Positions 25,896 to 35,132 of a stretch of DNA of 64,000 nt are shown here, piece after piece (the stretch's first letter is position 1; each line of letters begins with the position of its first letter). Both the position numbers and the translations under genes were made by a program. The DNA comes from Streptomyces cyanogenus (lineage in GTDB: Bacteria > Actinomycetota > Actinomycetes > Streptomycetales > Streptomycetaceae): positions 4,908,501 through 4,972,500 of the forward strand of contig NZ_CP071839.1 in the NCBI RefSeq assembly GCF_017526105.1. The letters run 5' to 3'. The notes below the pieces were generated by a model. That model saw only the letters and a program-made list of their open reading frames with translations, ran no database searches and had not been told where the DNA came from.

Positions 25896-26585
25896 ATGCC
25901 CACGCCATACGGATCCCGCGGCGGCATGGCGTTCGGCGTGGAGGAGCTGCGTGTGCTCCGCCGCGCCCTCGCCCTCGCCCTTCACCCCGGCCACGCCTCC
26001 GCCGAGGACGTGCAGGACTGCTTCCGGCTCGCCGAGTCGCTCGACGAGGCGATGTCCGAGGGGGCCAGGCTGCGCGCCTTCCTGGTGGCCGACCTGGACC
26101 GCTACCGGGCCGCCCTGCCGGGCGCCGTCGCCGGCTACACGGCCCTCCTGGAGGAGGCGCTCGGGGCGGGGTACCGGCCGACGCCGGACGATCTCGCCGC
26201 GCTGGGCGCGCTGCGCGGGAACCCCGCGGCGGCGGTGCTGCTGGACCGCTGCCGGGCGCTGGCCGAGCAGGACGTACGGGCGCGGTTCGCGCAGGGCGCC
26301 CGGAAGGTGCCGGCGCCGGCCGTGCCGCCCGCGCGGACGCGCCTGCTGGCCCTTGCGGGCGGCGCCGGGGAGGCCGGGGTGCGCCAGGGCGAGGGAGAGG
26401 CCGAGGAGCCGTCCGAGACCCCGCAGAAGCCCGCGGACAAGCCCCGGCCGAAGCCGGCACCCGGCCCCGCGGAGCGGCCCGCACCGGAGCCCGCGACGCC
26501 GAAGCGGCCCATCCCGACGCCGGGCGAGGTCTTCCCACGCCGCAAGCCGACGCCCCCGGAGGCCCACCAGCTGGCGGCGGGCTAG
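25896..26585 (+). CDS. Hypothetical helical protein with Pro/Lys-rich tail
   Basis: 229-residue protein. The first 135 residues are Ala/Leu/Arg-rich and helical (VEELRVLRRALALALH, AEDVQDCFRLAESLDEAM, LRAFLVADLDRYRAALPGAV), while the last 90 are Pro/Lys/Glu-rich and probably disordered. No signal peptide or known domain is recognised. TAGCGT ends 6 nt before the ATG with no ribosome binding site, so it is probably translated from a leaderless mRNA. It sits between coaX and the repeat array, a position where Mycobacterium has lysS, which is absent here. Confidence 0.75.
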   Translation: MPTPYGSRGGMAFGVEELRVLRRALALALHPGHASAEDVQDCFRLAESLDEAMSEGARLRAFLVADLDRYRAALPGAVAGYTALLEEALGAGYRPTPDDLAALGALRGNPAAAVLLDRCRALAEQDVRARFAQGARKVPAPAVPPARTRLLALAGGAGEAGVRQGEGEAEEPSETPQKPADKPRPKPAPGPAERPAPEPATPKRPIPTPGEVFPRRKPTPPEAHQLAAG

Positions 26586-26616
26586 CCCGCCGCCTCCGAG
26601 GGAGACCCGGTCGGCC

Positions 26617-26930
26617 GCGGGCCAGCTCGCCGACCTCCGCCTGAGGCTGGCCGCGGGCCAGGTCGCCGACCTCCGCCTGAGGTTGGCCGGTCGGCCGTGG
26701 GCCGGATCGCCGACCTCCGCCTGAGGTTCACCGGTCGACCGCGGGCCGCTTGCCGCCCCCGCCTGAGGTTCACCGGTGACCGCGGGCCGTTCGCCGCCGC
26801 CGCCTGCGGCTCGCCCATCGACCGTGGCCGGCCCGCCGCCCCCGCCTGCCGCTCGCCCATCGACCGTGGCCGGCCCGCCGCCTCCGCCGGAAGCCCCGGG
26901 CCGGTCGCGGGTCGGCTCGTCGGCCTGTCT
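26617..26930. repeat. Degenerate tandem repeat array, about eight units of 36-44 bp
   Basis: Units start at 26617, 26653, 26697, 26741, 26782, 26824, 26866 and 26907. Each begins with GCGGGCC or GTGGCCG and continues with a GCCGMCCTCCGCCTGAGG-type core. The first four are closest to each other and later units diverge in steps, as in an ageing tandem expansion. The whole array is in the 491-nt gene-free gap between the helical hypothetical protein and the small membrane protein; the rest of the gap shows nothing I can name. It is not CRISPR, as there are no constant repeats with unique spacers. Confidence 0.75.
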
Positions 26931-27076
26931 CCCCGCCCGAGGCGCGCATGCGGCTCCCGTGGGCCGGGTGTGGGTCCCCCGTGGGACTGAATCACCGTCG
27001 GCGGCCTTCGCGACGCGATGGGCGGTTTCGTGCACCCCGGCCCGGTCTGCCGGGGCTCCGTGGCTACTCTGGAGGC

Positions 27077-27256
27077 ATGGACTACGTCTCCGCGCTCGTG
27101 CCTCCGGTCGTCATGGCCGTGTTCTTCATCGGTGTGGTCAGGGTGATCGTGAAGACCCAGGGCGGGGCCGCCAAGGCCAAGGAGGACGCGGCCGTCGACG
27201 CCGCCCTCGCGCGCGTGGAGGGTGCCCGTAAGTCCTCCGCCGGCAGCGACGCCTGA
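27077..27256 (+). CDS. Small single-span membrane protein
   Basis: 59-residue protein with one transmembrane helix (about 5-25, SALVPPVVMAVFFIGVVRVI) and a basic/Ala-rich cytoplasmic tail. The sequence is conserved-looking and typical of small Streptomyces proteins next to coaX/lsr2, but I know no function. GGAGG is only 1 nt from the ATG, too close to be an effective ribosome binding site, while TACTCT is 6 nt upstream, which fits leaderless transcription better. Confidence 0.75.
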   Translation: MDYVSALVPPVVMAVFFIGVVRVIVKTQGGAAKAKEDAAVDAALARVEGARKSSAGSDA

Positions 27257-27307
27257 GCGGGCCGCAGACCTTCGGCACGCCCCGGCCGCCCCGTCGGCCG
27301 TCCCCCG

Positions 27308-27355
27308 CGTACGACTCCCGGAGCCTCCGCGCTTTGCGAGTCGTACGTCCTTTTT
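27308..27355 (+). terminator. Rho-independent terminator after the small membrane protein
   Basis: CGTACGACTC (27308-27317) pairs with GAGTCGTACG (27338-27347); a 20-nt loop and a TTTTT run at 27351-27355 follow the usual intrinsic terminator layout. One of the few with a U-tract in this window. Confidence 0.7.
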
Positions 27356-27424
27356 GTTCGCTTTTGTAGTCCTAACGCACGTCCGGCACGCCATGACCGG
27401 GATCTCCTACTACTGTTCTGAGGT

Positions 27425-27883
27425 GTGCCTCGCCCATTGGGAGAACTCGAAGACGCGGTCATGACGCGGGTGTGGAAGTGGAACCGCCCGGTGACCGTTC
27501 GAGAAGTCCTGGAAGACCTGCAGCAGGAACGCTCCATCGCGTACACCACCGTGATGACGGTTTTGGACAATCTCCATCAGAAGGGCTGGGTCCGCCGTGA
27601 GGCGGAAGGCCGGGCCTATCGATATGAGGCCGTGTCGACCCGCGCCGCGTACGCCGCCGCCCTGATGAACGACGCCTGGTCGCAGAGCGACAACCCCGCC
27701 GCCGCTCTCGTCGCCTTCTTCGGCATGATGAGCGAGGAACAGCGCCAGGCCCTCAGGGACGCCGTACGCATCGTCCAGGGCCCGGAAGAAACCCGGGAAG
27801 CCCCCGAAGCCCGCCGGCAGGAAGCGCCCGAAGCCCGTCAAGAGGAGAACCCCGGCGCGGCAGAGGACACGGCCGGGCGATAG
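27425..27883 (+). CDS. BlaI/MecI/CopY-family transcriptional regulator
   Basis: 152-residue regulator. The N-terminal 80 residues form the BlaI winged helix: GELEDAVMTRVWKWNRPVTVREVL, then ERSIAYTTVMTVLDNLHQKGWVRREAEGRAYRYEA (only key residues: T-T-V-M-T-x-L-x-N-L and the G-W-V-R-R wing). The C-terminal 45 residues are Glu/Ala/Arg-rich and disordered, replacing the longer dimerisation tail of BlaI. No beta-lactamase or BlaR sensor gene is adjacent, so the inducing system lies elsewhere. TACTACTGTT just upstream resembles a half-site of BlaI-type operators (TACTACA), suggesting autoregulation. Confidence 0.88.
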   Translation: MPRPLGELEDAVMTRVWKWNRPVTVREVLEDLQQERSIAYTTVMTVLDNLHQKGWVRREAEGRAYRYEAVSTRAAYAAALMNDAWSQSDNPAAALVAFFGMMSEEQRQALRDAVRIVQGPEETREAPEARRQEAPEARQEENPGAAEDTAGR

Positions 27884-27892
27884 CGTCCGCTC

Positions 27893-28426
27893 ATGTCAGC
27901 AGAGCGTCCCGAAGTCTCCGCAAAAGCCATCACCGTCCGGCGGGCCCGGACCAGCGATGTCCCGGCCGTGCGCCGCCTCCTCGACGCCTACGTCCGCGAC
28001 CGCATCCTGCTCGACAAAGCCACGGTCACCCTTTACGAGGACATCCAGGAGTTCTGGGTCGCGGAACGCGACGACAACGCCGAGGTGGTCGGCTGCGGTG
28101 CGCTGCACGTCATGTGGGAGGACCTGGCGGAAGTCCGCACTCTGGCGGTGAAGCCCGGCCTCAAGGGCGCCGGCGTCGGCCATCAGTTGCTGGAGAAGTT
28201 GCTCCAGACCGCACGCTGGCTCGGCGTTCGGCGCGTTTTCTGCCTGACCTTCGAAGTGGACTTCTTCGGGAAGCACGGCTTCGTGGAGATCGGCGAGACG
28301 CCGGTCGACACCGATGTGTACGCGGAGCTGTTGCGTTCCTATGACGAGGGCGTCGCCGAGTTCCTGGGTCTCGAACGAGTGAAGCCGAACACCTTGGGCA
28401 ACAGCCGGATGCTTCTGCATCTGTGA
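27893..28426 (+). CDS. Amino-acid N-acetyltransferase (GNAT, ArgA-like)
   Basis: 177-residue GNAT protein resembling the short actinobacterial glutamate N-acetyltransferase (Rv2747 type) that starts arginine synthesis. Acetyl-CoA-binding region: VRTLAVKPGLKGAGVGHQLLEKLL (Q/R-x-x-G-x-G-like, key G-A-G-V-G-H), with the substrate part VRRARTSDVPAVRRLLDAYV at the N terminus and FCLTFEVDFFGKHGFVEIGE near residue 120. TAGCGT ends 6 nt upstream of ATG 27893 with no ribosome binding site, fitting a leaderless mRNA. It starts 10 nt after the BlaI-like stop but has its own promoter element inside that gene's end. Confidence 0.85.
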   Translation: MSAERPEVSAKAITVRRARTSDVPAVRRLLDAYVRDRILLDKATVTLYEDIQEFWVAERDDNAEVVGCGALHVMWEDLAEVRTLAVKPGLKGAGVGHQLLEKLLQTARWLGVRRVFCLTFEVDFFGKHGFVEIGETPVDTDVYAELLRSYDEGVAEFLGLERVKPNTLGNSRMLLHL

Positions 28427-28541
28427 TCCTCATTGCCCCGGTGCCCTATGTCCGAAACGCGCATGTTTCCGGGCGCGGGTCGTCCGCTGGGTCACTCCCG
28501 AGGGTTTGTGTTTTTCCGGCAAAAGCGGTTTGCTTTCCGAC

Positions 28542-28553
28542 GTACTGCAGTAC
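28542..28553. promoter_or_regulatory. 12-bp palindrome upstream of lsr2
   Basis: GTACTGCAGTAC is an exact palindrome in the AT-richer 204-nt region before lsr2, followed by CATATAAC, a -10-like sequence. It may be an operator or a site for Lsr2 itself, which prefers AT-rich DNA. Confidence 0.4.
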
Positions 28554-28630
28554 TGCATATAACAGGGACGGCGAAACGGCGGACGCCGCACACCCCCTGG
28601 TCCTCAACGTTATCGATGAAAGGAAAAGCG

Positions 28631-28968
28631 GTGGCACAGAAGGTTCAGGTCCTTCTTGTCGACGACCTCGACGGCGGCGAGGCGGACGAGACCGTGACGT
28701 TCGCGCTGGACGGCGCAAGACGTACGAGATCGATCTCACGACTGCCAATGCGGACAAGCTGCGCAGCCTTCTTGATCCCTATGTGAAGGGCGGGCGTCGT
28801 ACCGGTGGCCGCTCCTCCGGTGGGCGTGGAAAGGCACGTGCCGCTTCGGGCGGCAGCCAGGACACCGCGGCGATCCGCGCCTGGGCCAAGGAGAACGGTT
28901 ACGAGGTCAACGACCGCGGCCGGGTTCCCGCGTCCATCCGTGAGGCCTACGAGAAGGCCAACGGCTGA
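28631..28968 (+). pseudogene. lsr2: lsr2 nucleoid-associated protein gene with a frameshift
   Basis: Lsr2 is the H-NS-like silencer of AT-rich DNA in actinobacteria. The two halves are in different frames: from GTG 28631 (KGGAAA-type binding site 28619-28626) the first frame gives MAQKVQVLLVDDLDGGEADE and VTFALDG, then leaves the family at 28715; the second half, KTYEIDLTTANADKLRSLLD to IREAYEKANG and its C-terminal DNA-binding AT-hook-like R-G-R, continues in the frame ending at 28968. Family members have one residue between DG and TYEIDL; here 5 nt (GCAAG) stand in place of 3, so a +2 (GC duplication) is the simplest cause. The gene would otherwise be 111 residues. Sequencing error or true lesion cannot be told apart here. 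Confidence 0.85.
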
Positions 28969-29657
28969 TCCCGCCGGTCGGCGGAATGCCAGGCGCACGC
29001 GCGCCGCAGCCGGACCCGGTGACAGTGTGCTGCCACCGTGTCCACCAGTCGTACGAGATCGGGGGCGCTCCCCTCGCGTCCCACGGGGGATACGGCCGGC
29101 ACGGCCGGCATGGCCGGCAGCGAGGCCTCGACCTCGCGTCCGGGCTCAGGGGGCCGCAGCCACACGGCGGCCCCCTGCGCGAAGTCACGCGACCGTGAGC
29201 CGGGCCCTGTGGATCGCGGCCTCCCAGGTCGCGAGTCAGGCCCACCGGGCCGTAAGGCGGCGGTCCCGGCGGGCGGACGTGGTGCTTCCAGGGTGTCGCC
29301 CGTGCCGAGGACCCGCAGGTCCAGGCGCACGGCGGCCCACTCCAGCCAGTCCAGCAGCCCGGGCAGCTCCTCGGCGCCGCCCGCGGCCACCAGCAGCTCC
29401 ATCCGGTCGCCCCGCAGGGCCACCGGGGAGCCCGGCGCGAGATGCCGGAGCGCCTGCGCGCCCGCCTCGGCCGGCACGTCCAGCACGTCGAACAGCACCC
29501 CCGTGAGCAGCCGCAACGGCCGTCCGGGCACTGTCGGCCACCCCAGATCGTTCTCGTACCAGTGCCGGGCCCGGGCGTCCGGGTCTTCGGAGGAGACACC
29601 GGCGATCGGTACGCCCGGGTCGAGAGGCCGGCGAGGAAGGGGGACCGTGGAAGTCAT
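28947..29657 (-). CDS. SCO3374-family protein of unknown function
   Basis: 236-residue protein of the Streptomyces SCO3374 type. The N-terminal part (RHWYENDLGWPTVPGRPLRLLTGVLFDVLDVPAEAGAQAL) looks like the N terminus of primase-polymerase-type proteins, with a Gly-Trp-Pro segment, but no catalytic Asp/Glu-His pair is present. The middle is Pro/Arg-rich and the C terminus ends with VRLVDTVAAHCHRVRLRRACAW. Start is uncertain (29657 or 29675); neither has a clear binding site. Its 3' end overlaps lsr2 by 22 nt on the opposite strand. Confidence 0.7.
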   Translation of the reverse strand: MTSTVPLPRRPLDPGVPIAGVSSEDPDARARHWYENDLGWPTVPGRPLRLLTGVLFDVLDVPAEAGAQALRHLAPGSPVALRGDRMELLVAAGGAEELPGLLDWLEWAAVRLDLRVLGTGDTLEAPRPPAGTAALRPGGPDSRPGRPRSTGPGSRSRDFAQGAAVWLRPPEPGREVEASLPAMPAVPAVSPVGREGSAPDLVRLVDTVAAHCHRVRLRRACAWHSADRRDQPLAFS

Positions 29658-29780
29658 GGGGACCGAGCCAACCATGCCAAGTGAAACGGCGAACCCCCCT
29701 TCGGGTTACGCTGGGTGTCCCGTCCGCTGCGCAGAGTGCCGGAAGACGGGGCGCGTGGGGGTCCGGGCAGGCGCAAGGTT

Positions 29781-29794
29781 GTTCGCCCATAGCG
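29781..29794 (+). promoter_or_regulatory. Candidate ClgR site 1 upstream of clpC
   Basis: GTTCGCCCATAGCG fits the Streptomyces ClgR motif GTTCGC-N5-GCG exactly. ClgR activates clp and lon genes. It lies 311 nt before the clpC start in a 447-nt gene-free region. Confidence 0.6.
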
Positions 29795-29886
29795 GAGGGA
29801 ACCGGTGCGCGCCGCATGGAGTGTCAGTCCCTGCGGGTAAGACATGCCTAGTGGGAGGGGGCGACACGCAGGACAGGCCGTCTCAC

Positions 29887-29900
29887 GTTCGCCAACGGCG
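29887..29900 (+). promoter_or_regulatory. Candidate ClgR site 2 upstream of clpC
   Basis: GTTCGCCAACGGCG also fits GTTCGC-N5-GCG, 106 nt downstream of the first site and in the same orientation, 205 nt before clpC. Two sites in one regulatory region strengthen the case. Confidence 0.65.
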
Positions 29901-30104
29901 TACTGGCGACTGGGGTAACTGCCTGGCCTGCGGGAACATCGTCTCGCACCATCGGGTTGGAGCAGATGTCGGCGCACACGGTCAGGAGGCCATCGACGGT
30001 GTCGGCAGTTGGAATGAGCGGTCCCCGCTTGCGGGACTAAGCTGCGGAAGGACAGGGAGGGGAAGTTCCCCCCACTGCCTGACCGCTCTGAGGAGCGATT
30101 AACG

Positions 30105-32630
<2,526 letters not shown>

Positions 32631-32654
32631 GCCTCCTGCGGAGCGGCCGAGCAC

Positions 32655-32686
32655 AAGGGGCCGGTGCCTTCGGGCACCGGCCCCTT
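32655..32686 (+). terminator. 14-bp hairpin with TTCG tetraloop after clpC
   Basis: AAGGGGCCGGTGCC (32655-32668) is the exact complement of 32673-32686 with TTCG loop. Located 25 nt after the clpC stop; also serves the convergent phosphatase gene. Confidence 0.85.
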
Positions 32687-32745
32687 CGGCGTTCCCGGCG
32701 CGGGTCCGTGCCGAGCCCGCGGCCCGTGCCGAGTCTGCGTCCGTG

Positions 32746-33351
32746 TTACGACAACTGTCCGTCGTAGTCGGGCAGTTTGAAGGTCTTCTCGGCGTGCCCG
32801 CCGGACAGGTCGGTGGCACTGTTGCCGATGTTGGCGATGATCGTGTAGCCGTCGTTCTCGATGTCGACGCGCTGGGCGGTCTTGTAGGCGGCGACGTCCT
32901 TGAAGAGGTCGAACAGGCCGCGGACGTAGAGGCCGGAGACGTCGTAGCCGTCGTGTTCGAGGTTGTACTCGGTGGGCCAGTACAGGACGCCGGGGCGGGC
33001 CGTGACGAAGAACAGGGAGACGCCGTGCTGCTGGGCGTACCGGGCGACGTCCAGGACCGGCCTGTTGGCCGGCTGGGGGTAGCTGAAGCCGAAGTCGGTC
33101 TCCAGCGTGGTGTTGTCGATGTCGAGGACGATCGCCTGCTTCTCGCCGGGCCGGGCGGCGGCGATGCGGTCCTTCAGGTACGGAAGCGCCTGGTCCATGA
33201 CGGTCTGGCAGTCCTTCTGCCAGGTGGCGTAGTCGACCTTCGCGGAGGCGGTGCTCGTGGTCGCCGCCTCGGCCGGGGCGGCCGTCGCGGCCAGGGCGGC
33301 CACGGAGACGGCGGTCACGGAGATGCGGCGCGCCCAGGGGCGTCTGGTCAT
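32746..33351 (-). CDS. Secreted HAD-superfamily acid phosphatase
   Basis: 201-residue class III/B-like acid phosphatase. A Sec signal peptide is present: MTRRPWARRISVTAVSVAAL, with a cleavage-like AEA-A near residue 28. HAD motif I is VLDIDNTTLET with nucleophile Asp77 and Asp79; motif II is LFFVTARPG (Thr) and the C-terminal motif GNSATDLSGG carries the acidic Asp. It should be exported and remove phosphate from small substrates. It faces the clpC terminator and is divergent from the M23 peptidase. Confidence 0.87.
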   Translation of the reverse strand: MTRRPWARRISVTAVSVAALAATAAPAEAATTSTASAKVDYATWQKDCQTVMDQALPYLKDRIAAARPGEKQAIVLDIDNTTLETDFGFSYPQPANRPVLDVARYAQQHGVSLFFVTARPGVLYWPTEYNLEHDGYDVSGLYVRGLFDLFKDVAAYKTAQRVDIENDGYTIIANIGNSATDLSGGHAEKTFKLPDYDGQLS

Positions 33352-33807
33352 CGGTGGGGGGTCCTCTCGCGTCTTCGAATGTCAGGGGTATGATCTGAGG
33401 CGAGGATGGCGCGAGGGGAACCGTAGGGTTACTGGAGGGTAGGCGCCTAGAGGTCTGCGTCACATTTCCGTGATCGTCGGTTTGGAATGCCGGTGATAAG
33501 GGGCACATGCGAAATGTCCGGTACTAGCCGGGTTAGTGGGATCTAGTATCCCGGCAAATCGGGACAGAAACGGACTTTCACCCTGGAATCCCGCACGGGA
33601 GATTCCCGTCGTCACGGGCTTGTCGGCCGGAAGGGCGGGCTGTCAAGAAAGTGGCTGGATTCGCGGTCGTCTACTAGCTGCTGCCGTAGATGCACCGTTT
33701 TGGGATGGATGGCGTGGTCGGTTACCAAGGGATGGCCGCTTGGCCGGACGTCCCCCGGACGTCTGTGCGCCGGGTGGCCGATCTGTTCCCGAGCCCACGA
33801 GGTCCCG
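33352..33807. other. 456-nt gene-free divergent region, no confident element
   Basis: Region between the acid phosphatase and the M23 peptidase. It holds short dyads: TAGGCGCCTA (33440-33449) and GATCTAGTATC near 33540. It has GAGGGGAACC but lacks the other conserved blocks expected of the c-di-AMP (ydaO) riboswitch, so I do not call one. I see no convincing promoter. Confidence 0.5.
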
Positions 33808-34359
33808 ATGATCCAGCGCTTCACGTCCCGCTCTTCCCGCTCGTCCTCGCTCCGTGCCCGTGTGACCGTCCTGGCTGCCGGACTCGGCGCCGCGGCCGTG
33901 CTGGGTACCGGGGTCGCGAGCGCCGCCACCGCGTCCGCCGGCTCCTGGGTCGACCCGGTGAAGAGCTACACGCTCTCCGCGAGCTTCGCGCAGGCCGGCA
34001 GCCACTGGGCCGCCAAGCACAGCGGCCAGGACTTCGCCGTGCCGACCGGTACCGAGGTCGTCGCCGCGCACGGCGGCACCGTCGTCAAGGCCGGCCCCAA
34101 CGGCGCCGGTGACGGCCCGGCGTACGGCAACGCCGTCGTCATCCAGCACGGCAACGGCACGTACTCGCAGTACGCGCACCTGTCCCGGGTCGACGTCAGG
34201 CCCGGCCAGATCGTGAAGACCGGCCAGCACATCGCCCTGTCCGGCTCCACCGGCAACTCCACGGGTCCGCACCTGCACTTCGAGATCCGGACGACCCCCA
34301 ACTACGGCTCGGCCGTCGACCCGGTGGCGTTCCTGCGCGCCCATGGCGTGAAGGTCTGA
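33808..34359 (+). CDS. Secreted M23 peptidase (LytM-type)
   Basis: 183-residue peptidoglycan-modifying zinc endopeptidase. Signal peptide 1-40 (MIQRFTSRSSRSSSLRARVT then a hydrophobic AGLGAAAVLGTGVASA with cleavage after Ala). Zinc motif H-x(3)-D in AAKHSGQDF and HLHFEI at the C terminus, with SQYAHLSRV also containing a conserved His. ATG at 33808 is chosen because it begins a good signal peptide and CACGAGG precedes it; the upstream in-frame ATG would add 36 non-secretory residues. The divergent phosphatase may be co-regulated. Confidence 0.92.
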   Translation: MIQRFTSRSSRSSSLRARVTVLAAGLGAAAVLGTGVASAATASAGSWVDPVKSYTLSASFAQAGSHWAAKHSGQDFAVPTGTEVVAAHGGTVVKAGPNGAGDGPAYGNAVVIQHGNGTYSQYAHLSRVDVRPGQIVKTGQHIALSGSTGNSTGPHLHFEIRTTPNYGSAVDPVAFLRAHGVKV

Positions 34360-34405
34360 CCCGGAGCCCGTCGTTCGGATCGGGCCGGGCCTGGTCCGAA
34401 CGAAT

Positions 34406-35005
34406 CTAATCCGTCCCGCGGGCGTGCTCGTGCGCCTGTGTGATCAGGTCCAAGGCGACCTCGAGAACGGCCTCGCGCTTCTTCTCGGGGTCGCCTTCGA
34501 TGTCCTGCATCACGAACATCCCGGCATGCAGCGTGAACATCGCGCTGACGGAGCGGACCTGGTCGACCAGGTCCGCCTCCGGGTTGATGAGGATGTCCCG
34601 CAGGCCGCGCATCCGGTCCTTGAAGGTGTCGCCGATGCGCAGTTCCCGTACCGTCGCCTGGTTCTCCTGCATGAAACGGAACAGCGGCTCCGCGTCCTGG
34701 AGCGCCTCGCTGTAGCGGCGGATGATCTCCTGCTTGGTCTCCAGCGTGTGCGGCTGCCCCCTGCCCCACTCGATCAGTTCCAGGATCGGCTTCGTCAGAT
34801 CCTCGAAGAGGCTGACGATGATCTCTTCCTTCGTCTTGAAGTGGTAGTACAGGGCCGCCTTCGTGACGTCGAGACGCTCGGCGATCTCGCGCAGGGAGGT
34901 CTTCTCGTAGCCCTGCTCCGCGAAGAGTGCGAGCGCCACGTCCTGGATGCGCTGGCGGGTGTTGCCGCGGCGCTGCTGTTTGGTGCCGTCCATGGTGACG
35001 CCCAT
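34406..35005 (-). CDS. TetR-family repressor of the divergent MFS exporter
   Basis: 199-residue TetR protein. Helix-turn-helix: RIQDVALALFAEQGYEKTSLREIAERLDVTKAALYYHFKTKEEI (key residues T-S-L-R-x-I-A, L-Y-Y-H-F). The C-terminal domain is helical, ligand-binding. Start ATG 35005 has GAGGAG 8 nt upstream; ATG 34993 is an alternative. Promoter on the minus strand: TTGCCG (-35) and TACACT (-10, 35072-35077) with 16-nt spacing, overlapping the right operator arm. Confidence 0.94.
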   Translation of the reverse strand: MGVTMDGTKQQRRGNTRQRIQDVALALFAEQGYEKTSLREIAERLDVTKAALYYHFKTKEEIIVSLFEDLTKPILELIEWGRGQPHTLETKQEIIRRYSEALQDAEPLFRFMQENQATVRELRIGDTFKDRMRGLRDILINPEADLVDQVRSVSAMFTLHAGMFVMQDIEGDPEKKREAVLEVALDLITQAHEHARGTD

Positions 35006-35033
35006 CCTCGTACTCCTCGCGCTCCCGCGGAAA

Positions 35034-35104
35034 CTTACTTGACGCCCGGCTAGTAGCGCGTCTACCTTCCCAGTGTAGTGACAACTAGCCGGGCGGCAAG
35101 TAAG
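35034..35104. promoter_or_regulatory. Duplicated TetR operator and face-to-face promoters
   Basis: Two 21-bp arms, 35034-35054 and 35084-35104, are inverted copies of each other with one mismatch. Each arm also contains an 18-bp imperfect dyad of the form ACTwGCCGssCGGCwAGT, the size of a TetR operator. Plus-strand promoter for the exporter: TTGACG at 35039-35044, 18 nt, TACCTT at 35063-35068; minus-strand promoter for tetR: TTGCCG and TACACT. Each operator covers one -35 element, so one repressor should shut both genes. Confidence 0.75.
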
Positions 35105-35132
35105 TAGCCGCCCCGGGGGAATCGGGAAGACG

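Noticed and set aside
26617..26930. CRISPR array
   Set aside because: Repeats are degenerate and contiguous without unique spacers, and no cas gene is present.
22125..27035. A 1636-residue open frame on the minus strand
   Set aside because: It runs opposite to panC, nadB, nadC and coaX, whose products are certain; long antisense frames are expected from third-position GC bias. It has no domain or binding site.
25767..27076. lysS or a remnant of it in the place expected from Mycobacterium synteny
   Set aside because: No class II synthetase motifs occur in any frame; only gene 25896 and repeats are present.
28631..28968. Programmed ribosomal frameshift in lsr2
   Set aside because: No slippery heptamer or downstream structure at 28712-28719, and other Lsr2 proteins are encoded in one frame; a lesion or sequencing error is simpler.
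33360..33700. Possible c-di-AMP (ydaO) riboswitch before the M23 peptidase
   Set aside because: M23 genes of Streptomyces often have one and disA is in the window, but only GGGGAACC is present; the GGGTGAAT-like and following conserved blocks are missing and the element is closer to the phosphatase start.
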